A stretch of DNA of 64,000 nucleotides from Rhynchopus sp. YZ270_cl-10 (Eukaryota > Euglenozoa > Diplonemea > Diplonemida > Diplonemidae), in contig OZ037847.1 in the NCBI GenBank assembly GCA_964035575.1, positions 310,001 through 374,000 of the forward strand, in the 5' to 3' direction. Shown here one piece after another: positions 22,389 to 33,212 of this stretch (positions are counted from its first letter, which is position 1; every line of letters starts with the position of its first letter). Made by a program: the position numbers and the translations under genes. Under the pieces are notes generated by a model. That model was given only the letters and a program-made list of their open reading frames with translations. It was not told the DNA's origin and ran no database searches.

Positions 22389-24524
22389 TTATTTGCGGGT
22401 GAGATCTTTGTCGTGCATGTCTTTATCATCGCACGGTGAGTCTGCTGAGTCTGTCAGTGCGGACAGCTCTGCTGAATACACTGAGAGCGCATTTTTGAGT
22501 GCGTCCAGATTCTCCTGCGCACGGAGCAGCCGTGTGGTCGCGTCTGCGATGTGTGCGTGACGTTCTTCCTCAGTTGTTTGATGCAGGTGGTTCATGTACC
22601 GCAGGTCGAACACATCTGCATATGTGCCCCCCGCCTTCCCCTCTTCACTAAAGAACCGCGTGCGTATCATGTCCTCCCTTTCTGCCCTCTCAGCTGTCCA
22701 CATTGCACGGTCCTCTGTTACTGTTGCACGGCACCGTTGGATGGCACCTTCGCATTGTTTGACGGTGTATTCCCCAACGCAAATGTTTTCTTTTAAGAAG
22801 GCAATGCGTTTTTGAACATGGCAGCGTCGTTGTGCAAGGGAAACTGCTTCAGGTATGTTTTCGGTGAGAGTGTTGAACGCAGTGTGCTCAGCTTCGCAGT
22901 GTTCAGCACGCACTGCACCCTCTTCGCAGAGAAAGCTGCCAATCTGGCGATCCATCCGTTCCTGCTCCTGCAACACAATGAGCGCCCTTCCTTGCACACA
23001 GCTGTCCGCAGTCACCTCCATGAAACTCTTCCTCGTTGCAGTTAACGCATCCCGCTGCGCCGCCTCTGTTGGGAAGAGGGTCGCCATCTGTTTGCAAAGA
23101 GAGACCATTTTGTTGTAGGTCCAAAGCTCATCCTTGAGGATCCGTTGTCTACCCTCTGAGAAGTCCTCCACCAGAACACCATACGCCCCTTCTGCAGCAC
23201 GCATTCTTATCGGCTGCTTTAAGATCTTCGCAATCGGGTCACTTCGGTATTTCTCTGCATTCAACGTGGCGCGAGTTGCGTCAAGGATCTTTGCCACACT
23301 TTGCCGTGGCCGCTGTCTTCTCGGGGATACCGGCATATGCCCTAATAGCTCAAACTCGGGGAAGATTGTGTCAATGGATAAAGGCTCAAATGGAACGGAT
23401 GGTGTGTCAATAACTGCCTCATGTTTCCACAGAGCAGAGGGGAGGTTAAGAAAGGACTGCATCCACCCAGCGTTGGAATCGTCGTCGTTTGACGCCTCCA
23501 CGGTCGACTCTAAAGAGCTCATCGCGGAGAGCCACTCAGTTGGGCTCATTGGGCTGTTCAGGCTGTCCTCTCTGAGGAAGTGCTCTGCGGTGGAGTGCCT
23601 ACCTTTGACTGAGGGAGGTGGGGTCACCCCTTCTGATGGAGCCACGCTTGGACCGCCCCAAATAAGCGATAAGAAGCCCCTCTCGATCGGTGGCTCCATT
23701 TCGGACGCAGCGGCGATCGCTAAGAGACAGTAGCAGGCGGCAATCGGGGCGTGCTCGGCAGGGTCGTAGTGCGTCTCTTCTTCGGCAGCGCCCCAGAGCA
23801 GTGCCGAGAGGTAGCTCCGTTGCAGGGAGCGTGGCGACATGGCTGCGTTCTCAAGGGAGAGGTGCGTTATTGCTATTGCTGCAGCTACTGCGACATCAGT
23901 GGTTGTGGGGGCTTCTCCGTCTGCCGCTGCTTCCCAGAGGTTAAAGATTTGCCATGAAGACACCATGGTAAGAGGTGCTACACGTGTACCACGACGAGCA
24001 GCAACCGCTCCCCCGCCAGCCCCTATCACCGCCGCCACTGCTGCGACAAGAGTAAGTGTGGTGTCCTCGGTGGAAAGGCAGTTGGGTTCGACCAGAACTT
24101 CTTCTTCTTCTTCTGCGTCGTCTTCGCAGGCAGGCTCCAGGGAGGGTTCTTCGTGTTCTTCTGTTGCAGGGATTGTTTTGGAGGGGTTGTCGCTGTTGAG
24201 GCTGTTGAGGCTCGCAGATTTCACAAAGGGGAACGGTGCGGTGCGGTGCTTGCTGCCGACGTTGCGACGCATGATGTGCGAGCCACGGAGGGAGGGGGGG
24301 CTGCCTGGGGGCGACGACGAGGCGTTGCTGTGCGAAGAGAGCGGGGAGAGTGCGTGCGAGCGGCATATCTCCGGCGCCTGTGCCCCAGCCGCGTCTGCCT
24401 CAGAGTCCGTATCAACACGGATATTTGCAAACCCCACCCCCGCTTTCCACACACGACCCTCCACCACCGAAGGCACTACCTCTCTTGTGCGCAGCGCATC
24501 GTCGCGGTTGCTGTTGTTTGCCAT
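22389..24524 (-). CDS. Orphan protein with C-terminal coiled coil
   Basis: 711 residues from an ATG at 24524 that follows a CT-rich leader (CTCTCTCTTCTCTCTCCTCC). Seen: a Ser/Pro-rich, probably disordered N-terminus (1-150) ending in an acidic run (DDAEEEEE), an Ala-rich central region (150-290) with hydrophobic stretches such as LTLVAAVAAVIGAGGGAVAA that could be one membrane segment, and a helical, Glu/Arg/Ala-rich C-terminal half (about 480-700) with heptad-like spacing. The hydrophobic stretch lies far from the N-terminus, so a signal peptide is unlikely. No known domain is recognised and no intron is needed. The acidic tail region (SADSPCDDKDMHDKD) ends in LTRK-stop. Confidence 0.85.
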   Translation of the reverse strand: MANNSNRDDALRTREVVPSVVEGRVWKAGVGFANIRVDTDSEADAAGAQAPEICRSHALSPLSSHSNASSSPPGSPPSLRGSHIMRRNVGSKHRTAPFPFVKSASLNSLNSDNPSKTIPATEEHEEPSLEPACEDDAEEEEEVLVEPNCLSTEDTTLTLVAAVAAVIGAGGGAVAARRGTRVAPLTMVSSWQIFNLWEAAADGEAPTTTDVAVAAAIAITHLSLENAAMSPRSLQRSYLSALLWGAAEEETHYDPAEHAPIAACYCLLAIAAASEMEPPIERGFLSLIWGGPSVAPSEGVTPPPSVKGRHSTAEHFLREDSLNSPMSPTEWLSAMSSLESTVEASNDDDSNAGWMQSFLNLPSALWKHEAVIDTPSVPFEPLSIDTIFPEFELLGHMPVSPRRQRPRQSVAKILDATRATLNAEKYRSDPIAKILKQPIRMRAAEGAYGVLVEDFSEGRQRILKDELWTYNKMVSLCKQMATLFPTEAAQRDALTATRKSFMEVTADSCVQGRALIVLQEQERMDRQIGSFLCEEGAVRAEHCEAEHTAFNTLTENIPEAVSLAQRRCHVQKRIAFLKENICVGEYTVKQCEGAIQRCRATVTEDRAMWTAERAEREDMIRTRFFSEEGKAGGTYADVFDLRYMNHLHQTTEEERHAHIADATTRLLRAQENLDALKNALSVYSAELSALTDSADSPCDDKDMHDKDLTRK

Positions 24525-25430
24525 TAAGGAGGAGAGAGAAGAGAGAGGGTTATGGGTAATGTATAAAGCGTGAAACAGTGATAATCAAAAGCTGGGGGGA
24601 ATGAAAAAAAAATGGGTGGGTTGGGGGGGGGGGGGGGGGGATGATAGCTGTTGGAAGGGTAGGTGGAGAGAGGGAGGGGAAGTTGACAGTGCAAACGTCG
24701 AAGAAGCAGCGACGTTGTGTAGCGTGAAATATGTGTCTGTGGGATGAAGAAGTTCTGTCTGGTTGTCGCTTCCCCACGGAGGGACAATGTTGTGTAGGAA
24801 GTGCTATCGATATATAGCACAGTTGGTACCAGCATCGGAAAAATTGGGATGTGAGGAATATGATTGTTTCATATACCTTCTTTTCTGACGAAAAGAAGGT
24901 ATAGAGGGTGCTTAAAATGTACCCTTGCTTGCTGAGGAATATGAAAAATACAGGATGGGGGCATTTGTGTGTTGTGTGCTTTTGTCTCATTCGAACGTCC
25001 CTTTTTTGGCCACAAAACATAAAACTGACGAAATTGAAAAAAAAAAAGACAAAAAAAATAAAGTATCTGATCACCCCACAAGGGCTGTTGATACGAAGGA
25101 GGGCATGCAGAAACGGAAAAAAATGCAAAAATTTAAACGATCGAACGTCCGGGGGAACATGACATATAAAATCTTTTAAAACGTGACCACAAAATAAATA
25201 GAAAAACAAACCCCGACAGCTGGAGGTGAATATACCACCTCCGATACCTTCCCCCTCCCCGAAAAGAAAAAAAATATCCCATTTTCCTTTTTTCGTTCTT
25301 TGGGAACCGCCCCCCTGATTGGGAGAGATCAACTCCTGCCTCACGTGATGCCAAAAAAAAAAAAAGAAAAAAAAAATGCGGAAAAAAAAATCTGATACAA
25401 AATCTGATAAACTGACTCTTTTATGTTGTT
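24525..25430. other. Spacer without a gene
   Basis: Holds the CT-rich leader of the downstream gene, an 18-base G run near 24623-24640 and several A/T homopolymers. An H3-like fragment (minus strand GTTTGCACTGTCAACTT) lies at about 24681-24697. Frames here are homopolymer artefacts. Confidence 0.6.
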
Positions 25431-26744
25431 CTACTTCGTCACCTTGACCTTCTTTGCTTTTGGGATCACGACAGGCCCAGCCTCGTCTGTTCCCGTCATG
25501 GTGGCGTTCCTCTTTCTCTTGCCCGCCTTCTTCTCCGACGCAGCTGCTGCTGCGTCCACTGCTGCTGCGGGAGCCTCTGCAGCCGCCTCCCCACCCTCCT
25601 CCCCACCACGCGTCTTCTTGTGCGCCTTGAACTTCCTTGTTCCCATGGTCGCAAGCGACTGCTGGCCAACGTGAATTTGTCCGTGCTTTCCGAAGGTGTC
25701 GGTGGTAACGTTCTTCTCGTCCTTGGTGACAACGCCCTTGGGGATCTTTGTTGCGTACCTGGTATGGGGTTGTGGTGTGATGCATTTGAATATTAAATAT
25801 TCTGTCTCTCGAAACCTTAGGTTTTTACAACCTTACCTCTCTTTGAAAAAAAAAAGTGCAATTTGTCGTTCCCTCACCCCATTCTTGTAGTTGTGTTTGC
25901 TGACGCTTCCACAACTGTGTGCAAATTTAAAAAAAACCGGAAAAACCCGGAGGACATACTTCATCATCGCCGGCTTCGCCAATCTGACACGCCTCAACTC
26001 AAAGTCGATCGTCGGGCCGCTGTCTGTCAGCTCCACCTTCGGTATTTTCCCTCCGGACTTCTTGAGCTCGACGGTGTACTGTCTGAAGAGGATGACACCG
26101 TTTGTGATGGACGATCCGTCCTCCGAGACGGTAATCTCCTTCGATGCGTCCTTGGGCTTGAGGGTGACGGTGATGATACGGTCGAGCCCGAGGAGCTGGA
26201 TGTTCTCTGCGACTTTGCCTCTGAAGAAGTCGAGGAAGATGTTCTTAATTCTGTCGAAGGTGGGGTTCGACTTGAAGAGCTCCCCTGTGAAGAGCATCAT
26301 GGGCTTCGAGCCAATCATGATCTTGGCATTGCTGAGCATGGTTTCGAACTTCGTGACACCCATCTCGACCATGTCTAGGAGCTGGTAGTCGAAATGTCTC
26401 CCCAATACGATGTTGTGCGGTCTCTTGCCTGTTGCCTTGCTGTGCGAACCGAAGGCGAAGAGACTTGCGTCGTTTTTAAATGCAAGAAACTCCAAGTGCT
26501 TAGTCTCCTCAAACGGACGGAACTCATTCTTCTTCGTAAGCTTTATCGAATGCGGCTTCTTCATGATGTACAAATCAGTCAGAACATCCTGCACCACCTG
26601 ACTGCACTTCTCCCCCCGCAAAAACAACGCCGTTTTCGGGTTCTCGACTCTCTTAGGGATGACCTTTTTTAACGCAACTTTTGAGCGATGGTTTTTAGGC
26701 GCCCCTCTGACAAGCCCTCCTGTTGTTGTGTGTCCTGCAACCAT
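25431..26744 (-). CDS. RPF2: Ribosome assembly factor RPF2 (Brix domain)
   Basis: Exons 26744-25960 and 25758-25431 join to 370 residues across a 201-nt intron (donor GTATGT, acceptor CAG, phase 2, splitting the Lys of MMKYATKIPKG). The Brix-domain landmarks of the family are all present: RPFEETKHLEFLAFKNDASLFAFGSH in two overlapping blocks, KRPHNIVLGRHFDYQLLDM, KPMMLFTGELF, FLDFFRGK and ELRRVRLAKP. After the intron comes the RPF2-specific tail NVTTDTFGKHGQIHVGQQSL, matching the conserved DTFG..GRIHMQKQDL region, which fixes the splice sites. Known role: with RRS1 it brings 5S RNP into pre-60S particles in the nucleolus. The C-terminus is Ala-rich then Lys/Arg-rich (KRKRN), as expected of a nucleolar protein. 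Length is close to the usual 300-350, with an extended tail. Confidence 0.96.
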
Positions 26745-27540
26745 TTTTTTCTTTTTTTCCTGTCAGATATTTTTTTGAAAACCAAAAAAAAAAGAGGATC
26801 GGAGAGGGAGTGGAATGGAACCACATACCGAGGCATCTCCAAGAAATGTGTCTCTGATAATAAAAAAAAAAATCAGGTATTTTTTTTTTGCTGTGCTAAT
26901 TTTTGGCTCCGCTGTTTGAACTATTGGAGAGTCTAGCGCAGTTCGTTTGTGGAGTTTACCCCCACCCTGCCTGAAGCACGCTAAAGAGGCGGCTTTACTA
27001 TGAGGGGGAGGAGTCACACAGGAGTGTACATTTGTATATTTTTTTTGTGTACGAGAGTTGCTAGAAGATGGCATTTTTTGGAACACAACATAACACATTT
27101 CTTTTTTTTTGTTTTGTTTTGAACAGCGTCAACATAGACGGAACACAGTTTTCACATAAACACGCTTTGCTGGGTTTTTCGTCCTTCGTTCGGAGAACGT
27201 GAGAGAGGGAAAGGAAATGAGGAACTCTTGTGCACAGACACAAAACATGGTAAGACAGGCAGGCATTGCCCCACTCGACAGCACACCCTCTTTTGGTTCA
27301 AACCTTCGTAACATCTTTCAACAAAGATTTGTAAGATGATCCGAAGCCCAAGTGCTTAGTCAAACTTTGAAATAAAAAGAATGGTTTCATATACCTTTAT
27401 AATCAAAGTGAACAGAAAAGCTAGAAGGGAAACGTATCAGAGTCACTACTCTGGGTTTGGCGGATAAAATACGATAACTTAAGGCTCGGGTACTTCACCT
27501 AGAAACAAAATCTGTCAAAAAAAATTGACTTGAAATACAA

Positions 27541-27631
27541 AGCCCTCTCGTGACAGTGTACCTTTGGTAAAATGACCGGCTGTACCGGGGTGGACACCCA
27601 ACCATGCAGTCCTACATCCATTTCGTGGTTT
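27541..27631 (-). repeat. H4 family copy
   Basis: Minus strand: GAAATGGATGTAGGACTGC, GGTGTCCACCCCGGTACA, CCAAAGGTACACTG, then CACGAGAGGGC, containing the H1 loop motif. Confidence 0.7.
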
Positions 27632-27836
27632 AGATCTGGAAAAATAATCTGGAAAAAGGAGTTCTCGAACGGGGAACCACTTGGCCCAAGGCACTAAAAA
27701 AAAAGGTGCATCCCGCATGCTGTAAGCTGAGGTGCAGTTCACTGCAATGGATATGGGTCGATGATGAAAGGGCAGAGAGGACCGTGTTCGGAGGGCTGCC
27801 GTCGGAAGGGAAGCTCCAAGAAGAGAAAAGAAAGTG

Positions 27837-27909
27837 AAGTTGATAGTGCAAACGCCTCTGGGACGCAGGCACTGACACTCCGCGGGTTATCGAACCCCGG
27901 AGTGTTGCA
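27837..27909 (-). repeat. H3 family copy with T-arm-like hairpin
   Basis: Minus strand: a hairpin with arms ACACTCCG / CGGAGTGT and inner GGGTT / AACCC around CGAT (B-box-like GGTTCGATAACC). Next comes CAGTGCC, then CGTC / GGCG around CCAGA, closing GCACT and tail ATCAACTTC. This is the best-preserved copy. Confidence 0.8.
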
Positions 27910-28314
27910 AAGAAAACTGTCCAGAACAAAACGCACACACGAATATTCCCCATGTATATTAAAAAAAAATCCCCCCAGATCCCTCCCCCCATACACACAA
28001 CCCCACGCAAAAAAAAAGTGAAGTTGATAGTGCAAACGAAAATAAAATAAAGGTCACACGGCGCAAGCTAAACACGGATCTTATAGGAGTACATATTTTT
28101 TTGTTTTTTTTTTTTGTTTTTTTGTGCATCATTTCATTCTAAAAGAAACCCCATATCACGCGTGTGGTCCCATTTTTCAGACAAACCCCTTGTACCTCTT
28201 TTGACCCCAAGAATAAGAGCATTTTTTTGAAGAAAAAAAGTTTGTAAGAGGGTCAACACGCAGATGACGACAACGTACGAAACACCCGACAGTTCCAAAT
28301 TTTCCCTTTTTTTC

Positions 28315-30176
28315 TTATTTCGCAGAAAGGCTTGGTGGAGGTACTTTTGGAGGCAGGTGGGGCGGCATTATGGCACCACACAAAATGTCCTTAAACTGTG
28401 GGCAAGGGTGGTGGTGGTGGTGGTGGTGGTGGAGGAATTGAATGGGTTAAAGAGGGGGAGAAAAGAAGCTCGCAATACCTGCTTCAACTCCGCAATAGCG
28501 ATGAGGTACTCCTCTTGCCGGCTGACCTGGTCCTCGTCGCTTACGTCTTTCCGTTCATGTTCGAACCATTTTGACCTGAGTGATTTGATTTAATATTGTT
28601 CAATTTTGCGAGAAAAAGGAAGAAAAAAGACATAAAGATCTCCTGAATGCAGGGAAACAACGAGAAAAGAAAAGAAAAGAAACCCATACTGAAACCGGTC
28701 AATAATGTTTTGCAGGCCCACTCCAATCTCATGCTGTGTCTGCACCACCTCACGCAGATTCCTCCTGCACACTGTGTTGCTGCACAGACCGGTCATATGC
28801 TTCGGTGAGCAGGGTGGACCCCCTGGTGCAGTCACGCCTGCCACACTTACTCCTGGACGTCCACCTTTTACAACCGGCCGTGGAATGACCACAGGTTCAT
28901 CTTCTGGGTGGGGTGGGAGGACGGGGGCGGCGGGGATAAAGTGTTTGAGGGGTGAATCACTCCACTCGAGGGCTTTTGTGACGAAGACGCAGACGTCTTC
29001 CACTGGGGGGTACCGCATGAGGCGTTTGAGGGTGCCACTGTAGTCCATCGCGAGGAGATCGGTACTGATGTAGCTGAGCATGGCAGCACCGATGAGGGGC
29101 ATCAGACCCATCTCTAGGGGTGTCAACCCGGTAGCTTCGAGGGGCGCTAGGTCGACGTCTTGCACGGTGTTGAAAAGGATTTCACAAAGAATGCAGTCCC
29201 ACAGCGGGGCAGACCCGGCCACACCAAATTCACGAATAAACCAGACACGGAACCACCTGAGTGCATATACCGTCGGCTCGACGCCGTGCTCATTGAGATG
29301 GTTCGAAAGGCGTGGGTTATAGCAAGGTAATATGGTGTTCTGCAGTCTATGGCACAGTCGCACAATAGGTGTTTCATCGCCGCCTCTGGTATTCCCTTTC
29401 ACAACGATGTACCAATCCAAGAGCCGGGAGCGCCTAGAGGTGAGGAGGGAGGTGAATAGGTGGTACGCATCAGCCTCAATCGCCTCGTTGTCAGTGGGGA
29501 ATACCAGGGTAAGGAGGTCGAGGGTGCTGCTCTTCAGCGCCTTCTTCTCCTCGGTGGATGCCGTCTTTATACTATGCGAATTTCTGCAAAAATGGAACAC
29601 AAAAGCACCCAGCAAATCGTGCATGCCTTGCCGATACCCTGGATCAGGGAATTCCAAAGAGAACAGCCGTAGAACGTTGAGGAGAATTTCTGGGATAGGT
29701 GCTTTTTCGAAAAAACGGGATTCGTCTGACATTCTTGTCAAATCCTTTTTGATTTCACGTTCAATCGTGGACTGTTTAAAGACAACATTCCAGGAGGAGT
29801 CGGTATGGTCTGAGAGGGGATTGTCTATTGCGAGCCCTTCTTCGTCGTCGTCTTCCATATCTTTTGACTTGGGGCGTACAACGTGTTGTAGCTTCAGGTC
29901 GTGGTAGACTTTGCGCTTTGCTTCTAACTCTTCTTCCCATAGTGTCAGCACATCCTCCACCGATGCGCCCTTCTTAGGGATGGACACCTCCCCAAGGAAG
30001 ACCCGCCAATACAGCGACCGGATCCCGGTCTTCCGCATGCCCCCCATCCCCGCCCGCCACAGGTCCTCCACAGCGAATTTGCCGTTGAACAGCTCCTCGA
30101 CCTCCTCCGCCATCTCTGTGATGATGCATGGTAGAATCACCTCCTCCTCGCTGTCCGAAGTGTCGTCGTCGAACAT
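28315..30176 (-). CDS. TBC1D5: TBC1D5-type Rab GTPase-activating protein
   Basis: Exons 30176-28690, 28575-28479 and 28395-28315 join to 554 residues. Introns are 114 and 83 nt (donors GTATGG and GTATTG, acceptors CAG). TBC-domain marks: GIRSLYWRVFLG at the start, the arginine finger IKKDLTR, the glutamine finger YRQGMHDLLG, VYALRWFRVWFIREF, and SYISTDLLAMDYSGTLKRLMRYP. The insert NPLSDHTDSSWNVVFK is characteristic of the TBC1D5 branch. The two small 3' exons restore the conserved end (EEYLIAIAELKQFKDILCG, compare EDQILVSLAGLKQIKDILKG in animals), which supports both splice choices. Known role: GAP for Rab7 acting with retromer and in autophagy. Both catalytic fingers are present, so activity is likely. 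It is shorter than the animal protein, with a reduced linker. Confidence 0.94.
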
Positions 30177-31022
30177 TGTGTGGGGGAGGGAGGGGGGGAT
30201 TGCTGCCTGAGGAGGGGTTTAAGGTTCCCAGTCTTGAGTGTTTTTTTGGAAAAATCAGATCAGAAAACAGACCGCGCATTGCAAACACAGCGGAGTACAG
30301 CAAGAAGCTGAAGGCAAAATCTAAGGCACCAGAGGTTTATTTGGCGGTTGGTGGCATCCATTTTTCCCGTTGAGTAAGTTGGCAAAAAATTGCACTTAAG
30401 ATATGATGGCTTTTTTATTTCTGTTCCGTTTACCACGGTTCATGCTAAAACCCCAAGGGAATAACAGTAAAATACGTATTTTGTATCGGTTACAGGAACC
30501 GGAACTAAGGGCGGAACAAAAGAAAAGAAAACTTGAGATTAAACTCTGGATGGGGAAAACACATCTTGGTCTGTGCGTTTATTTTTGTTGTCTTACAGAC
30601 AGGTACTTACGCGGAACACTGGGGAAGCCCTCTTCGGTTGTCACCAAAGGAGAAGAGCCCCACGAAAGCACCAATAAGATAGCACGACAAAAAGAACAAT
30701 ACCATATGAACCTGAACATCACGTGTGTAGCCACCTTACGTAATCTAGAAAAAAGGGTTACGGCCTTTGTCACAAGAAGAATTTGCAAGAAAAAATATAA
30801 AAGTTGCCTTTCCCATAAAGCCTCGCACTCCCACACAGTCTGCAATACATTGACATTGGAGGAAAGTCTGGCAAAGTATCACAACCCAAGAGAGAAGAGA
30901 AAGGTGGCTTCACGTGAACGTGAAAAGAATGGTTTTATTTAAGGGGGTGTACAGTACATTGTACTTTGTACAGAACGGTAATTTTGGGTGAACTACGGCG
31001 AAAATCAAAGAAAAGTTTATAA

Positions 31023-31052
31023 GATGACCTTAAGCCTCTCGTGCTCAGTGAC
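31023..31052 (-). repeat. H1 hairpin copy
   Basis: Minus strand: inner arms CTGAGC / GCTTAAG with a wobble, loop ACGAGAG exact, outer part GGTCA / GTCATC degenerate. Confidence 0.7.
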
Positions 31053-31096
31053 CAATCAAGACTGCGTGAATTTATTTGAAAAATGGTAGTCATTAA

Positions 31097-31150
31097 TGCA
31101 GGCACCTCCGACTGACCCACCTACGATGCCAGCCATCCGGATGAAAGCAC
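31097..31150 (-). repeat. H2 hairpin copy
   Basis: Minus strand: GTGCTTTCATCCGGAT, arm GGCTGG, loop CATCGTAGGTGGG, arm TCAGTC, GGAGGTGCCTGCA. It lies 44 bases from the H1 copy. Confidence 0.75.
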
Positions 31151-31438
31151 AACTTTTAAACAAGAAAACTTTGTAAGATCACCTAACAAAGTAAAATAAT
31201 GGGTGAAAAAATCAAAAAAAAATTGGGCAAAATCAACCCCAAATAGAGAACATCACTAAACAAACAGTTGGTTAGAAGGGGCTGAAACGAAAAACATGAA
31301 GACCACCAGGCCCCCCCAAATCCTGCTAAAGGTCGTTTCCAACCGTACCAGAACGAGGGGAGGGGGATCTACACTAAAAAAGAAAACTGCTTTGTTTAGA
31401 AACTTCACATTTCTCCACCATGTTTCAAAAACTACCGA

Positions 31439-31990
31439 CTATACCAACGGATCCCCCTTTTTATAAGAGGATATTTCATCTCGTGTGAAATTTGTATTTT
31501 TGACGCGGGTTATGAAGACTCCGGGACAACAGAAGGGGCAACGGGAGGTTATTTTGCCTTTGTTTAATCCTTGGTTGCGACGATGCTTGCGTGGGGGTGG
31601 CGATTCGGTGCGGCTGTGACAGCTGCGGCGTTTGCCTTTCTGGAGGAGACGTCCTTTGCGCTTTGAAATAAGGTCCCCTACAATAGCTGCCGGACCTCCG
31701 GTTGTCTTGGGGAGGGGATCCTGCGCCACCGTGATATCTCCTTCAGTCGCAGAGAAGCTTGTCGCGGGAAGGCCTCCCAGGCGTCCTGTCATCCGAATAT
31801 ACCGTGTCACCTCCGTGAGGCCCTTTCCTGCCTGGGAGCAGCCGCAGACGCGGAAGTTGTTGCCGTCCTGCTGGAGGATCTCGTCGTTTTGGCGGTAGAG
31901 GCGCTCCCCAAAGACACGTACCTTCTCCTCCTCCAGGCGGAGGCGTGCGGTGCGTCCGTTCTCCTTTCTTTGGTTGAAGAACTCCTCCAT
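31439..31990 (-). CDS. Small basic orphan protein
   Basis: 183 residues from the ATG at 31990 (MEEFFNQRKENGRTARLRLE). A start at 32068 would only add low-complexity His/Thr from a GTGTAGTGTA-type repeat. Seen: a charged helical N-terminus (EEEKVRVFGERLYRQNDEIL), a CGCSQAGKG turn, a very basic middle (SKRKGRLLQKGKRR), then PPPRKHRRNQ and CPFCCPG near the end. The two pairs of cysteines could hold a metal, but I recognise no zinc-finger family. Basic, possibly nucleic-acid binding, by inference only. GC content is gene-like, and the reading frame is closed on the opposite strand for much of its length. Confidence 0.55.
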   Translation of the reverse strand: MEEFFNQRKENGRTARLRLEEEKVRVFGERLYRQNDEILQQDGNNFRVCGCSQAGKGLTEVTRYIRMTGRLGGLPATSFSATEGDITVAQDPLPKTTGGPAAIVGDLISKRKGRLLQKGKRRSCHSRTESPPPRKHRRNQGLNKGKITSRCPFCCPGVFITRVKNTNFTRDEISSYKKGDPLV

Positions 31991-33212
31991 AGTGAGGTGT
32001 AGTGTAGTGTAGGGTGTTGTGTGGGTTGTCCTGTGGTGAGGGGAATAGAGTAATTTCATCATATGCAATCAATAGATTGATAGTATATGGTGGATCAACA
32101 AAAATGTTCCCATCTTTCTTGAGAATAGAGAAAAAAAAAACTGTAAGATAAATGGAATGTTTCTAGTGCATTATAGGGGCATTATAGGGGCAACGACCCT
32201 GTGGACGTGGTAAAGAAGATGGGAACAATCGTTTGGGACACACTAGAAATGTTGCCTAGATCCGAGGAATCTGTTGTTTCGAAATGTACAGGCATGCAGG
32301 CACTGTGGCTTCCTGAGGACCGTGGTTAGAGAAGGGAATACAAAAGGAAAAAGAAAATACATTGAGACGAATGTGTCTCTCTTCTTAGTAAAGTAAAAAT
32401 GACGCTTTTGTTTTTATATGGCTGTTTCGGCGTTTATGCTTTAATTTTGGTGGAAAATGTGGAGGGGGTTTACCCGCTGTACACAGATCTGAAATGTCGG
32501 ACTTTCTCTAAACAATTTAAGATGTCCGATGACTCAATGCTGTTCTGTGTAAGGGTGTACGTTAGTGGAGATGTGTATGTTTGTGTGGCGCTGGTGTTAG
32601 ACACACTGGTATTTTACAAAATAAAAATAAGAAAAATGTTATTGAACGTAAGCCTCTTGTGCTTAGTCACCTAAAGTTTGGGCAGCATTTTATTTGGAAA
32701 AAGAACACAAAAACTCTTTATCACGACTTCTATGCTCTGCACAGTCTTCTCTTCACAGCGATTGTTCTTCGCAATGTTATGCTCAATCGATCGATACCTC
32801 GAAAAATAAAGGGGGAAAGGAAAGCTTCAAAGGCGAATATGCGTGTGCATACACACTTTACTTTGAAGCTTTTCTAAACAAACGTAAGACCCGGGGGGGA
32901 GGGAAAGATGGCTTAAATGTTTCTTATTCTTCGAGCCTTGTATTTGCTGGAAGAAGAAAAAATCGAAAAGTGTAACTATTTTTTTTTTTTGTAAATCAAG
33001 GTACTTGACAATAGGAAATAGAAACGACGGAAGGTGCGTGCCCGCCAGCTTGTGTTTTCTCACTCATTATTTTTTCTCTCTCATACAACACACACTTCAG
33101 CGAAAAAACACAACAAGCTTGCGGAGCGATAAACGAAAAAGTTGTTTTTCATTGTTTTCTTTTTATTCAGAACCGAAAGTTAGTTTCTATTTTTGCAACA
33201 TCTGCTGTTCTC
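31991..33212. other. Spacer; left part of the segmental duplication
   Basis: From about 32200 the sequence is repeated at about 45672. A plus-strand frame at 32399-32674 is not kept open in the second copy, so it is not coding. An H1 remnant is at 32648-32671 (minus GGTGACTAAGC, ACAAGAG, GCTTAC). Confidence 0.65.

Larger units (their letters stand above)
26745..28314. other. Spacer with hairpin copies, no gene
   Basis: Contains a decayed H1-like hairpin near 27333-27358 (minus TTTGACTAAGC ... TCATCTTAC), an H4 copy, a full H3 copy and a partial H3 tail at 28018-28040 (minus GTTTGCACTATCAACTTC). Otherwise AT-rich. Confidence 0.6.
30177..31438. other. Spacer with H1/H2 pair, no gene
   Basis: A plus-strand frame at 30403-30942 (179 codons) has no family resemblance and the wrong composition for genes here, so it is not accepted. 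An H1 and an H2 copy lie at 31023-31150. Confidence 0.6.

Noticed and set aside
25833-26744. 303-codon unspliced reading of RPF2
   Set aside because: The last 40 codons lie in the intron. Splicing at GTATGT restores the conserved C-terminal DTFG..GQIH region.
27874-27909. tRNA gene
   Set aside because: A good T-arm-like hairpin is present, but no D-arm, anticodon arm or 7-bp acceptor can be drawn around it. Kept only as part of H3.
30403-30942. 179-codon plus frame
   Set aside because: Opposite to all other genes, spacer-like composition, no recognisable domain.
32399-32674. 91-codon plus frame with hydrophobic start
   Set aside because: The duplicated region at 45860 breaks the frame by indels, so it is not conserved as coding.
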